A stretch of 64,000 bases of DNA. Source: Synechococcus sp. CCY 0621 (lineage in GTDB: Bacteria; Cyanobacteriota; Cyanobacteriia; PCC-6307; Cyanobiaceae). The notes below the pieces were generated by a model. It saw only the letters and a list, made by a program, of their open reading frames with translations, did not search any database and was not told the origin of the DNA. Positions 9,090-17,966 of the stretch are shown one piece after another. Positions within the stretch are counted from its first letter, which is position 1. Each line of letters opens with the position of its first letter. The DNA lies in assembly GCF_019038465.1 (NCBI RefSeq), contig NZ_JAFKRH010000030.1:1-64000 (forward strand), written 5' to 3'. A program made the translations under genes and the position numbers.

Positions 9090-10994
9090 TCACTGGGCCA
9101 GTACAGCCGCGTGGGCCCGGGACAGGGCGGCTTGCAGGGACTCGACCCTGATGGGCTTGCCGATGAAATCATTCATGCCGCTGGCCAGGGCCTCGGCACG
9201 GTCGCAGTCACGGATGTTGGCGGTGACCGCCACGATCCAGGGCCGCACCGTATTGCCGGCCTGCTCACGAATCCTGCGGGTGGCCTCAAAGCCATCAACC
9301 TTGGGCATGCGCAGATCCATCAGGATGATGTCCGGATCCAGCTGGCGATACTGGCTCAGGGCCTCTTCCCCATCGCGCGCCACGCTGACCCCATATCCGA
9401 GACGCTGCAGCATCAATTCGCAGACGCGGGCATTGACGACATTGTCTTCCGCCAGAAGAATCCGTAGAGGATGATCTTCGGGGAAGCTGGCTGTTGTCGG
9501 TCCACCTAGCGCTGCAGGTGATTCAGGGATCGCCACCGGCAGGATCACCGTGAAAAGGCTGCCTTGACCCGGTTCGCTCTCCACCTCAATCGCGCCGTCC
9601 ATGGCGACGACAAGATGATGGCAGATGGCCAACCCCAACCCTGCGCCGCCATGGACGCGGGTGGTGGTGGAATCCGCCTGCGAAAAAGGCTGGAACAGGG
9701 ACTCTCGGGCGGAGTCAGAGATTCCGGGCCCGGTGTCACGGACACGGAAGACCAAAGGAACCCTGCCATCGGGCAGGGAAGCCCGAGATGAAACGGTGAT
9801 GGACACCTCTCCGCTCAGCGTGTACTTGATCGCATTGCTGACCAGATTCACCACGATCTGACGCAGGTGGAGAGGATCTGACAGCACGACATCGGGCAGG
9901 GCGGGGTCGAGGGAGAGGGATAACAGCAGTCCTTTGGTCTGCGCTTGTTCGGCGAACAGCGTCATCACCTCGGCGAACAGAGGCCGAAGCTGGCAGGGAG
10001 CTGTGTCGATCACCAGGTGGCCGCTGTCGATCGCTGAGACGTCGAGCAGTTGGTTGAGCAACAGCAGCAAGGATTCCCCAGAGTTCCTGACCGTCTGCAG
10101 ACAGGATTGTTGGTGGGGGGTCAGGCCAGTGCTGAGCAGAATGTTGGTGAGGCCAATCACCCCATTCAGCGGCGTTCGCAGCTCATGGCCCATGGTGGCC
10201 AGGAAAGTGCTCTTGGCGAGGTTGGCCTGCTGTGATGCAGCCGCCGCTTGACGGGCCAGATCAGCCGCTTCCAGGCTGGATTCCAGGGCCGAAGCCGTGG
10301 ATCGCAGATAACGGCAGTGCAGGAAGCCGGCAAAGGCCGAAAGCAGGGCACTGCCTGCCAGTGAGAGACCCAGACTCAGGCGCAGGGGAAACAGTTGCTG
10401 ATTGAGGCTGGCCAGGGAGAGATCGACACCCACAATGGCCGTCGCCTTGCCGTCCTGGAATGGGGCATAGGCCGACAGGAAGGTGCCCCATTGATCGGTA
10501 TAGGCATCGGAACTGACCCTGGGCTTGGCAAGCCGGGCTGCGATCAGGGCATCGGCCGGGGCGTCTGCATAGAGCTGACCGACAACGGGGGCGCTGGAGT
10601 CGTCTCCCGGATTCTTGAAGAAGACCGTGCTGTCCAGACCAAATCGCAGAGGCTGTGATCGACCCCTCAAGGTGTAGGCGTAAAAGATCGCCGGCACCGA
10701 TGTCCTGAGCTGGATCAAGGGCTCGGAGGCCTGGCGATAGAGCTGGCTGCCCATCTGATCAGGACGGCGTACCTGGGTGTGCAGATCACCATCCATCTCC
10801 GCCGCGGTGACCATGGCCAGATCCAGCAGCCGTTGCTGGACAGACCTGAAGAGGGTCCGTTCAGCCACCCAGTAGGTAACCATCAGGGCAGAACCGGTAA
10901 TGGAAAAGATTCCCAAAGCCAGCAGGATGGAAGCCTGGGACAGCCGGCACCTTGACCCCGATGGAACATCAATGGTGCCCACGCCGCCCTTCAT
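9090..10994 (-). CDS. Membrane hybrid sensor histidine kinase (sensor-HisKA-HATPase-REC)
   Basis: A 634-residue membrane kinase. Membrane helices at about 21-44 and 203-228 flank a periplasmic region whose end (TFLSAYAPFQDGKATAIVGVD) resembles Cache-type small-molecule sensors. A coiled segment then leads to HisKA with phospho-acceptor His270 in MGHELRTPLNG, an HATPase with RDTGPGIS and GGAGLGLAI, and a C-terminal receiver with aspartate in IILMDLRMPKVDG. ATG 10994 lies eight bases after the stop of the upstream kinase; the longer frame overlaps that gene and was rejected. Third gene of the leftward unit 12992-9090. It has no DNA-binding output, so its phosphoryl group should pass to another protein. 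Confidence 0.88.
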   Translation of the reverse strand: MKGGVGTIDVPSGSRCRLSQASILLALGIFSITGSALMVTYWVAERTLFRSVQQRLLDLAMVTAAEMDGDLHTQVRRPDQMGSQLYRQASEPLIQLRTSVPAIFYAYTLRGRSQPLRFGLDSTVFFKNPGDDSSAPVVGQLYADAPADALIAARLAKPRVSSDAYTDQWGTFLSAYAPFQDGKATAIVGVDLSLASLNQQLFPLRLSLGLSLAGSALLSAFAGFLHCRYLRSTASALESSLEAADLARQAAAASQQANLAKSTFLATMGHELRTPLNGVIGLTNILLSTGLTPHQQSCLQTVRNSGESLLLLLNQLLDVSAIDSGHLVIDTAPCQLRPLFAEVMTLFAEQAQTKGLLLSLSLDPALPDVVLSDPLHLRQIVVNLVSNAIKYTLSGEVSITVSSRASLPDGRVPLVFRVRDTGPGISDSARESLFQPFSQADSTTTRVHGGAGLGLAICHHLVVAMDGAIEVESEPGQGSLFTVILPVAIPESPAALGGPTTASFPEDHPLRILLAEDNVVNARVCELMLQRLGYGVSVARDGEEALSQYRQLDPDIILMDLRMPKVDGFEATRRIREQAGNTVRPWIVAVTANIRDCDRAEALASGMNDFIGKPIRVESLQAALSRAHAAVLAQ

Positions 10995-11002
10995 CGCATC
11001 AC

Positions 11003-12637
11003 TCAGTATGATTCTGAAGTAGCCGAGTCTGTGGCTCGGCGCCAATCGCGATACCTGCTCAAGGCCAGTCGAAGATCGGCTAATCGAAGTGGTTTGGAGA
11101 GAAAGTCGTTCATCCCAGCCGCTGCACACTCCTGCCGGTGGGAGTCGAATGAATAGGCTGTCAGGGCAATGATATAGAGATCAGAGTAACCTTCACTGCG
11201 CAATTGGCGTGAGGCGGCCATGCCGTCAAGACCTGGCATGGCCACATCCATGAAGATGAGATCCACGCTCCCATTCCTGACGGACTGAATGGCCGCATTG
11301 CCGTCTCCCACCGCGTCTGCGGTTAGATGCAATTTGCCCAGCATCAATTCAAGCACCCTGCGGTTGACGCGGTTATCATCAGCAATGAGAATTCTGATTC
11401 CAGGCTCCAAGCTCTCTTCGGGATTGTCCCTGACAATCTCAGCTTGCTGCTGCGAAGCCAGCGTGAACGGCAGACTGACCGTAAAGCAACTGCCAGATCC
11501 GAGACTCGAATCGACGGAAATTTCGCCGCCCATCAATTGGCACAATCTTGAGCAGATGGCGAGGCCGAGGCCGGCACTTTGCTGCGTCTGGGCGGGATTG
11601 GAATGGCCAATGAATTCCTCAAAGATAAGAGGTAGAGCCTCCCTGGAGATGCCAATACCCGTGTCGGAAACATGGAACAGTAAGGATCTCACGTTGGCCG
11701 TGGCCTCCAAGGCATCAACGCCGAGACGAATCTCCCCCTCATTGGTATACTTACAGGCGTTCCCCAACAGGTTGAACAGGATCTGGCGCAGCTTGAGATC
11801 ATCTCCTACGAGCCATCTAGGCGTATCCGGTGGCATGCTGAGGTGCAAGCCAAGTTGTCTTGCAGAGGCTTGATACTGAAAGAGACGAATGATGTCATTG
11901 AGTAAACCATGAAGGTCGAAGGTTCTGGGGTTGAGTGCAAGTCGCCCGGTTTCAATCTGCGAGATGTCCAGAATGTCGTTGATCAGACTTAGCAGATACT
12001 CGCCGTTTCGATGAATCGTTTCGAGCATCTCCCGTTGCTGCCCCTCCATTGAGCTGCTGAGCAGTACATCCGTCATCCCGATTACAGCGTTCAATGGGGT
12101 GCGGATTTCATGGCTCATGTTGGCCAGAAACCGGGTTTTGGATTGGCTGGCTGCCAGGGCCTCATCGCGCGCCAGCTGCAACGCGCGGGTTCGCTCAACC
12201 ACCTGAGCCTCCAGCTGGTCACGGGCATCAATCAACGTGTCCTGGGCCTGGACAATCGCGCTTTTGTCCCGGAAGGTGAACACCAAAGACGGCTTGCCCG
12301 GCAGATCGACAGTCGCCCAGGACACCTCAATCACCTGGCGGAGAGGCGCACCCAAGAGTTCCCAGGTGGTGGATCCTTCTGATCCCGAGCTCCAGAACGG
12401 CAGGCCAGATCGGCTGTCGCTGAGCTCGTGGAGATAGGGCCTCGGGAGGATCTGGCTCAGGCATTGGCCAAGGCTCTGCAGGCGGGACAGCCCCACAAAG
12501 CGATCAAACGATGCATTCGTCCATTCCACGATTCCGTTGAGATCGGTGAAGGCAAGGGCCTCATCAACGGCTCCCAGCGCCGCCTCCAGCCTCCCGAGGG
12601 TGCTGCGAAGCTGGCCGACAAGGGTCTGATCCGGCAT
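11003..12637 (-). CDS. Cytoplasmic hybrid histidine kinase (PAS-HisKA-HATPase-REC)
   Basis: A 544-residue soluble kinase. Residues about 15-125 look like a PAS domain (LAFTDLNGIVEWTNASFDRF), followed by a coiled coil (about 127-168), HisKA with His176 in [14 protein letters not shown], HATPase with SDTGIGIS and SAGLGLAI, and a receiver with acidic pocket IADDN and phospho-acceptor Asp464 in IFMDVAMPGLDG. No membrane segment is present. It sits seven bases after the PAS-protein gene and eight before the membrane kinase, an arrangement that suggests one operon and possibly a shared phosphorelay. Confidence 0.88.
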   Translation of the reverse strand: MPDQTLVGQLRSTLGRLEAALGAVDEALAFTDLNGIVEWTNASFDRFVGLSRLQSLGQCLSQILPRPYLHELSDSRSGLPFWSSGSEGSTTWELLGAPLRQVIEVSWATVDLPGKPSLVFTFRDKSAIVQAQDTLIDARDQLEAQVVERTRALQLARDEALAASQSKTRFLANMSHEIRTPLNAVIGMTDVLLSSSMEGQQREMLETIHRNGEYLLSLINDILDISQIETGRLALNPRTFDLHGLLNDIIRLFQYQASARQLGLHLSMPPDTPRWLVGDDLKLRQILFNLLGNACKYTNEGEIRLGVDALEATANVRSLLFHVSDTGIGISREALPLIFEEFIGHSNPAQTQQSAGLGLAICSRLCQLMGGEISVDSSLGSGSCFTVSLPFTLASQQQAEIVRDNPEESLEPGIRILIADDNRVNRRVLELMLGKLHLTADAVGDGNAAIQSVRNGSVDLIFMDVAMPGLDGMAASRQLRSEGYSDLYIIALTAYSFDSHRQECAAAGMNDFLSKPLRLADLRLALSRYRDWRRATDSATSESY

Positions 12638-12644
12638 GCTCGCC

Positions 12645-12992
12645 TCAGGTCAACGGGCGCAGGGTTGCCGCGAACACCCAGCTTTCGCCACGGCGTTCGG
12701 CCACAATGAAATGCTCCGAGTTGATGGACCGGCTGTCTTTACAGATGGTCATCAATTGCAGGGGATGGTTGAGAATCTGTGATTCACCAACGATCTGAAA
12801 ACGGGAGAAGCCGAGATGGTGGGCGTCTTGATAAGCAGCCGGCAGAATCATGGAAAGAGAATGGCCCTTGAGATCGTCCAATGTCCATCCATAGGTCGTC
12901 TCAAACAGATCGTTGATCTCTACAATCAACCCTTCCTGGTCGGCAGCGACAAAGGGAAGAGATTGGCGTCGTAGCTCTTCGATCGTGACCAT
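12645..12992 (-). CDS. Small single-domain PAS protein
   Basis: A 115-residue protein consisting of one PAS-like domain: PFVAADQEGLIVEINDLFE, then YGWTLDDLKGHSLSMILP. ATG 12992 opens directly at the domain; the longer frame upstream would add 35 residues running into the divergent STAS control region and was not used. First gene of a leftward operon with two hybrid kinases. No output domain is visible, so it probably senses or docks to the kinases. The specific ligand cannot be read from sequence. Confidence 0.72.
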   Translation of the reverse strand: MVTIEELRRQSLPFVAADQEGLIVEINDLFETTYGWTLDDLKGHSLSMILPAAYQDAHHLGFSRFQIVGESQILNHPLQLMTICKDSRSINSEHFIVAERRGESWVFAATLRPLT

Positions 12993-13167
12993 GAACCTCG
13001 CGGCTGAAGCGGCCTGCCTGATTACGAACTGTAGCGCCGTCCTCCATTGGCTCCCTCCTACCCCCTTAGCGGCATGGGGACTTGTGGTCAGACCCACACC
13101 CGCTCGCCACCACCCAGGAGGCGGGTCTCAAGACCCCAGGCCCAGACGAATGGGCCTGCGGCGATGA
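12993..13167. promoter_or_regulatory. Divergent intergenic region between PAS operon and STAS gene, with two hairpins
   Basis: This 175-base region must hold the promoters of both the leftward PAS/kinase operon and the rightward STAS gene. Two hairpins lie side by side: GGGTCT (13123-13128) with AGACCC (13131-13136), and CAGGCCCA (13137-13144) with TGGGCCTG (13151-13158). The second ends nine bases before the STAS ATG. They could be operator or leader-RNA elements. No convincing -35/-10 pair was identified by eye. Confidence 0.5.
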
Positions 13168-13198
13168 ATGGTAAACTCATACGGATTTGAGTTTCCAT
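13168..13198 (+). promoter_or_regulatory. Hairpin covering the annotated start codon of the STAS gene
   Basis: AAACTCA (13173-13179) pairs with TGAGTTT (13188-13194), and ATGG (13168-13171) pairs with CCAT (13195-13198) with one bulged T. The ATG would be buried in the stem of the mRNA. Either this is translational control, or the working start is the in-frame GTG at 13201. Confidence 0.45.
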
Positions 13199-13545
13199 GT
13201 GTGGATGATCTGTGCATCCTGAAACCCATGGGCCTGCTCGACGCCAAGAGTGGCGCTGAGTTGCGGCAATCGGTCGGTTCAGTTCTGGCGGAGCAGGCCA
13301 GGGACATCCTGATTGATTGCCAGGGCGTTGACTTCATGGACAGCAGCGGATTCGGCGCTCTGGTTTCCGTGCTCAAACGGGTCAAGGAGCAAGGTCAGCA
13401 ACTGTTTCTTTGCGGTCTATGCAGCCAGGTCCGCATCGTTCTGGAACTCACCGGCACCGAAAAAGTGTTCACCACTTTTCCGAACAGCGAGGCATGCATC
13501 GCCGCGTTGGCTGCCGATCCATCGGACGGCTCAACCAACATCTGA
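13168..13545 (+). CDS. STAS-domain protein (anti-sigma factor antagonist type)
   Basis: A 125-residue single STAS domain of the SpoIIAA/RsbV class. The phosphorylatable serine lies in FMDSSGFGALV (Ser59, equivalent to SpoIIAA Ser58). In such partner switches a GHKL kinase phosphorylates this serine and a PP2C phosphatase removes the phosphate; the unphosphorylated form binds the kinase or another target. The gene converges on the REC-PP2C gene (22 bases between stops), which is the expected cognate phosphatase. Its core resembles the STAS domain of the 28396 fusion protein (shared KEQ, QV, TG-EKV blocks), hinting at common ancestry or a shared kinase. Start uncertain between ATG 13168 and GTG 13201. 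Confidence 0.85.
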   Translation: MVNSYGFEFPCVDDLCILKPMGLLDAKSGAELRQSVGSVLAEQARDILIDCQGVDFMDSSGFGALVSVLKRVKEQGQQLFLCGLCSQVRIVLELTGTEKVFTTFPNSEACIAALAADPSDGSTNI

Positions 13546-13567
13546 ACCACCAGAAGGCCAGGAAAGA

Positions 13568-14740
13568 TCACGACAGCAGAGCCCGGATCACCGAGTAGTC
13601 ATCGGTGAATGGCGCATTCTCCGTGACGTGGAGGATCTGATACAGCAACCGATCCAGGCCATCGTCATCAGCAAGCACGTCTTGGCACTGCTCCACCAGC
13701 TGCATGAAGTCGGGCAGCATCCCCATCCCACCACCGGGCCTGGGCACCTCATAGAGGCCATCGCTGTACACAAGCAAACAGCCCCCCTCTCCAACCTCCA
13801 GGCTCTCGGTGGCATAGGTCGAATCGTCGAACAACCCCACGGCCATGCCCTGACCCTTGAGCCAATGGCAGGGAAACGCCCCTGTACGACTCCACAGCAG
13901 GGCTGGGGGATGGCCCGCACTGGCGTAGCGCAGGGTTCGGCTGGAGGCTTGATACACCCCGTACCACAGCGTCAGATACCGACCCTGGTGACGCTCCATC
14001 GGAAACCCGGAGTTCAGGGTCTGCAGCACCGCGCCAGGATCACGCAGATCAACGGGCAGCGAGCGGGAGCGCAGCTGGTTGTGAACGGAAATCGAGGGGA
14101 AGGCCGCTGCCAGGCCATGGCCGGAACCATCGGCGAGGTAGAGGACGAAGTGGTCATCATCGAGCCAGAAGAAATCAAAGGAATCACCACCCAGTTCGTG
14201 GCAGGGCTCGAAACGGGAGTCCGCCCGCACGGCACCACCGATGGGCTCGGGCAGCAGGGATCGCACATAACTGGCCGCCTCCTCCAGCTCCTGATCCAGC
14301 CGCAGCTTCTGCTGATGCAACTCACTCGCCAGGAGCTTCAGCCGTTCATTGGCCTGGTGCAGGCGGATGCCGGAGCGGACCCGGGCCAGCAGCTCCTCAG
14401 GATCCACCGGCTTGCTGAGGAAATCATCGGCGCCGCAGTCGAGCCCCTCCACCCGGTCTTCCACCCGGGAGCGTGAGGTCAGCAGGATGAAGTGGGCCGA
14501 TTCCAGGGCCGGTTCCGCCTTGAACGCCCGGCAGACGTCCAGCCCATTCATACCTTCCATCAGCCAGTCGCAGACGACGACCGTGGGGGGGCAGAGACGG
14601 GCCTGCACCAGGGCACTGTCACCCGAATCCGCCACAACAATCTGGTAGCCCTGGGCGCGTAGACGGACCTCGAGGATGCGGGAATGGATGCGGTCGTCAT
14701 CCACCAGCAGGATCGAGATCGGTGCGGGACAACCTTCCAT
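13568..14740 (-). CDS. Receiver-PP2C serine phosphatase (RsbU/IcfG-like)
   Basis: A 390-residue response regulator. Residues 8-125 are a receiver with acidic pocket DDD (14-16), phospho-acceptor Asp58 and Lys110. A coiled linker leads to a PP2C/SpoIIE phosphatase domain (about 165-390) whose metal-binding aspartates are all present: GGDSFD (Asp186), ADGSGHG (Asp204), SDGLYE (Asp327) and TDDYS. It should dephosphorylate a STAS protein when its receiver is phosphorylated. It lies five bases after the H-NOX-associated hybrid kinase, the likely phosphodonor, and faces the STAS gene, the likely substrate. Part of the leftward run from 21951. Confidence 0.9.
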   Translation of the reverse strand: MEGCPAPISILLVDDDRIHSRILEVRLRAQGYQIVVADSGDSALVQARLCPPTVVVCDWLMEGMNGLDVCRAFKAEPALESAHFILLTSRSRVEDRVEGLDCGADDFLSKPVDPEELLARVRSGIRLHQANERLKLLASELHQQKLRLDQELEEAASYVRSLLPEPIGGAVRADSRFEPCHELGGDSFDFFWLDDDHFVLYLADGSGHGLAAAFPSISVHNQLRSRSLPVDLRDPGAVLQTLNSGFPMERHQGRYLTLWYGVYQASSRTLRYASAGHPPALLWSRTGAFPCHWLKGQGMAVGLFDDSTYATESLEVGEGGCLLVYSDGLYEVPRPGGGMGMLPDFMQLVEQCQDVLADDDGLDRLLYQILHVTENAPFTDDYSVIRALLS

Positions 14741-14745
14741 GGGGC

Positions 14746-17265
14746 TCAGGCGTCCATCGGCCGCCGCTGGCGCAGAGCTTCGGTCACCCGTCCAGACTCG
14801 ACAAGCAGCTGGTCGATTCTGACCTGGGGCCAGGCCGCCGAATCGGAGCGCAGGGACTCCTCAACCTGGCCGCACAGCGTGGCCAACCGCAGGGCCCCCA
14901 AGCTGGCACTGGGGGAGCGCAGCGAATGGGCGGCGGCAATCATCGCCGTGGGATCGTGATACTGGTGGGCCATCACCACCGCCGAAACAAGTCGCATCGC
15001 GTCGTCGAGGTAGAGGTCGATGAGCTCCTGGAGCACGGCCGCCGCCCCGTCTCCCATGGCTTGCTCCAATTCGTCCCAGGCGGCCGCGTCGATCGGGTCG
15101 GCCCCTCCCCCTGCTGGCGCTTCGGGTTGGTCGCGGGGCTGGTAGTGCTCCAGGGCGTAGGTGAGCTGGGCGGGCACGATCGGCTTGGCCAGAAAGTCGT
15201 CCATGCCGGCCTGGAGGCAGGCCTGGCGATCCTCCGGACGGCCATGGGCGGTCATGGCAATGATCCAGGGCTGCACGAAGGGAGCCGGCAGACACCGGAT
15301 GGCCCGCGTGGTCGCATAACCATCAAGCTCCGGCATCTGCACGTCCATGAACAGCACGTCGAAGGGGGTCGCCTGCACGGCCGCGAGCGCCTCTGAGCCC
15401 GAAGCCACGGCCTCGGCCCGGTAACCCAGTCGCTGCAGCAACTGAAGCGCCAACTGGCGGTTCACGGGGATGTCATCCACGACGAGCAGCCGCAGTGGCA
15501 GCCGGTCGGCGAGGCGATGGGGGCCGCCCTGGGGGGCAGATTCGCGCGTCAGCGTTGGCGGCCCAGCCAGCCGCCGCTCCAGCGGGCTCTGCCATTGCTG
15601 AATCAGGGCCAGGCGGAGCTGTTCGAGTCGCACAGGCTTGGAGAGCATCACAGCCGGCGTCTTGGCCAGCGATGCCAGCTCGGACAGCTTGCACCTGTCG
15701 GCCAGGACGATCCAGGGGCGCACCTGAAGCAAGGGGTCCTGCAGAAAGGCTGGCGGGGTTGTCTCCCCTTCGCAGCACAGCAGCCGCCCATCGATGACCA
15801 CCACCCCATGGCCGAGCTCGCCGATCTGGGACTGGGCGATTCGCATGGGGATCTGGCAGAGATCGGGAGCGATCACCGACAGCCCCATCCAGCCCAGCTG
15901 CTTCTGGAGCACGGCACGCAGGGTGGGATTACCGACCAACAGCAGGATGGCGGACGCCGGCGGCACCAGGGGCTCCGAACTGGTGCATGCCTGGGGGGCT
16001 GGATCAAGATTCAGCAGCACGTTGAAGGTGAAGACACTGCCTTTGCCTTCCTGGCTGGCCAGGTTGATCGAGCCCCCCATCAGCTCACACAGGCGCCGTG
16101 TGATCGCCAGACCAAGGCCCGTGCCTCCATAGCGGCGGGCCGTGGAGGGATCGGCCTGGCGGAAGGGCTCGAACAGCTGGGGAATCAGCGCGTCGGACAC
16201 GCCGATGCCGGTGTCTTGAATCTGAAACGTGAACCGGCAGGGGGTCGGCTGGCCGGCCTCAGCGGCCTGGGGCTCCGCTGAGACCCTGACGACGATCTCG
16301 CCCTGGGGGGTGAATTTGACGGCATTGCTCAGCAGGTTCCAGAGGATCTGACGCAGGCGGGTGAGGTCGCCGATGACGGCCGTGGGCAGGCTGGGCTCGA
16401 TGTCAAGGATCATTTCCAGCGGCTTGTCCAATAGGCGGGACATGCTCAGATCGAGGGCCTCTTCGATGCAGATGCGGAGGTTGAAGCGCTGTTCATCCAG
16501 CTGCATGGCGCCGGATTCGATCTTCGAAAAGTCGAGAATGTCATTGATGATTGTCAGCAGAGAGTCGGTGCTGCTGTTGATGATCTCGACATACTCCCGC
16601 TCCATGGGCTCCAGCTTGGCGTCCTGAAGCAGACCCGCCATGCCGATGATGGCGTTCATCGGGGTTCTGATCTCATGGCTCATCATCGCCAGAAAGGTAT
16701 CCTTGGCGGCATTGGCTGCTTCAGCGGCCTGCTTGGCCGCCTCCAGCTCCGTATTGAGCGAGGAAAGGCGCTGGGTCGACTCCCGTAACTCCCCCCGCTG
16801 TGCCGTGAGAATCTCATTGAGTTTCTGGCTTTCAGTGAGTGCCACATTCCTGGCCTGAAGCAGGAAAAGAAAGTCAACCAGGGAGTCATGCAGGGGGAAG
16901 TCATTGATCTTCAGACCAAGGGACTTCAGATCCTCCAGTTGCAGCAAAAAGGGCGTCCCCACAAACAGCAACTGGTTCTGCTCTTCAAGGCAACAGATCT
17001 GACCCTTGAGTTGCAACGGGATGGAGTCAGCCTTGAGGATCACATGCCGATCCAAGCAGTCACGCAGACTGGTGAATCCCATGGGCACATCCGGGCGCAG
17101 AAGCTGGAAGTGATTGTTGAGAAGCTGCCCCAACAGATCCGGGACAGGAAGGATGCGACGCAGGACAGAGCCGGCCGACTGAATCCGCAACTCACCGTCA
17201 ACGATGAGGTGAAAGGGGAACAGAGGTTCAAGAAGATGGGCCGGTAACGGCACAGATGGTGCCAT
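14746..17265 (-). CDS. H-NOX-associated hybrid histidine kinase (HNOBA-HisKA-HATPase-REC-REC-Hpt)
   Basis: An 839-residue soluble kinase. Residues about 12-140 match the HNOBA domain that partners H-NOX sensors ([33 protein letters not shown]). A coiled coil (about 140-190) leads to HisKA with His197 in [11 protein letters not shown], then HATPase ([16 protein letters not shown]). A first receiver (about 438-560) keeps an aspartate (Asp492) but has VGN in place of the acidic pair, so it is probably inactive. The second receiver is canonical (VVDD, Asp641). A C-terminal Hpt domain carries His780 in [14 protein letters not shown]. The gene is 16 bases after the H-NOX gene and five before the REC-PP2C gene. 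Family knowledge says haem ligation in H-NOX inhibits such kinases; the sign here is not known. Confidence 0.92.
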   Translation of the reverse strand: MAPSVPLPAHLLEPLFPFHLIVDGELRIQSAGSVLRRILPVPDLLGQLLNNHFQLLRPDVPMGFTSLRDCLDRHVILKADSIPLQLKGQICCLEEQNQLLFVGTPFLLQLEDLKSLGLKINDFPLHDSLVDFLFLLQARNVALTESQKLNEILTAQRGELRESTQRLSSLNTELEAAKQAAEAANAAKDTFLAMMSHEIRTPMNAIIGMAGLLQDAKLEPMEREYVEIINSSTDSLLTIINDILDFSKIESGAMQLDEQRFNLRICIEEALDLSMSRLLDKPLEMILDIEPSLPTAVIGDLTRLRQILWNLLSNAVKFTPQGEIVVRVSAEPQAAEAGQPTPCRFTFQIQDTGIGVSDALIPQLFEPFRQADPSTARRYGGTGLGLAITRRLCELMGGSINLASQEGKGSVFTFNVLLNLDPAPQACTSSEPLVPPASAILLLVGNPTLRAVLQKQLGWMGLSVIAPDLCQIPMRIAQSQIGELGHGVVVIDGRLLCCEGETTPPAFLQDPLLQVRPWIVLADRCKLSELASLAKTPAVMLSKPVRLEQLRLALIQQWQSPLERRLAGPPTLTRESAPQGGPHRLADRLPLRLLVVDDIPVNRQLALQLLQRLGYRAEAVASGSEALAAVQATPFDVLFMDVQMPELDGYATTRAIRCLPAPFVQPWIIAMTAHGRPEDRQACLQAGMDDFLAKPIVPAQLTYALEHYQPRDQPEAPAGGGADPIDAAAWDELEQAMGDGAAAVLQELIDLYLDDAMRLVSAVVMAHQYHDPTAMIAAAHSLRSPSASLGALRLATLCGQVEESLRSDSAAWPQVRIDQLLVESGRVTEALRQRRPMDA

Positions 17266-17281
17266 CAGGAACGATGAACCC

Positions 17282-17881
17282 TCATTCGTGCCTCACACCG
17301 GGGTCAGGCTGAGAAGCGTCTGGAGCTGATGCCGGGCACAGACGCACCTGGAAAAGGTCCGTGGCATCGCCCTGATCGCGAGACGCCATCTGATCGACCT
17401 CCACGGGGGTTTGAAAGCGTTTCCCCAGGCCGTGAAGCAGCCCAGTCACCATAGGCGCCAAGCCTTGGCGCTTGGATCGGTACTCCAGTTGCATGGACGC
17501 ATCGGTACTGTGCTCGCAACGAAACGAGGGCGGTTGCAGCTCAGGAAAGGCAACGGCGGCGCGGGCGTGCAGATTGTCAAGTTGATCCAGGAATTCCGGC
17601 AAGGTTTCACCCGTGCTTTCAAGAAGCTGCTCGTAACCCTCACTGGCCGTGTAGGTGATCCAGTACTCCCCAAAGGCCTGCATGATCTGATCGCCCGAAA
17701 GGCCCAGTTCCTGCGTGGCCGCCGCCACCAGCCGATGGGTCACGTCGTCAGGATAGGCCTGGTAGGTGGAGAAGAAATCCAGATCCTGGAGGTCGGCCCT
17801 GTCCTTGATGCGCTGCCACACCTCCTCACCATGGTGGGTGGTGACCATCTGCTGGATGGCCCGGTTGACAAGCCCGTACAT
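17282..17881 (-). CDS. H-NOX haem nitric oxide/oxygen sensor protein
   Basis: A free-standing H-NOX domain, 199 residues from the ATG at 17881 (MYGLVNRAI, the usual family start); ATGs at 17887 and 17890 are alternatives and the upstream extension is unlikely. It shows the proximal haem histidine in NLHARAAV (His105), PPSFRCE, and the haem-propionate motif Y-x-S-x-R (Tyr134, Ser136, Arg138). Such proteins bind NO, and some bind O2, and control a neighbouring kinase or cyclase. Here the next gene encodes an HNOBA kinase, a standard pairing. It lies 85 bases downstream of the Wzy-like gene on the same strand, placing gas sensing within the EPS gene run. NO versus O2 selectivity cannot be decided by eye. 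Confidence 0.93.
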   Translation of the reverse strand: MYGLVNRAIQQMVTTHHGEEVWQRIKDRADLQDLDFFSTYQAYPDDVTHRLVAAATQELGLSGDQIMQAFGEYWITYTASEGYEQLLESTGETLPEFLDQLDNLHARAAVAFPELQPPSFRCEHSTDASMQLEYRSKRQGLAPMVTGLLHGLGKRFQTPVEVDQMASRDQGDATDLFQVRLCPASAPDASQPDPGVRHE

Positions 17882-17966
17882 GAACATCATTCTCACCATT
17901 CCAAATATTACTCGAAAGAAATGGCGCTGGTAGCACAACCGATGACCACGGCACAACAAAAAGAGC

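Noticed and set aside
13313-14476. 387-codon plus-strand open frame opposite the REC-PP2C gene
   Set aside because: The minus strand encodes a complete receiver and PP2C with all catalytic aspartates; the plus frame lacks any recognisable motif.
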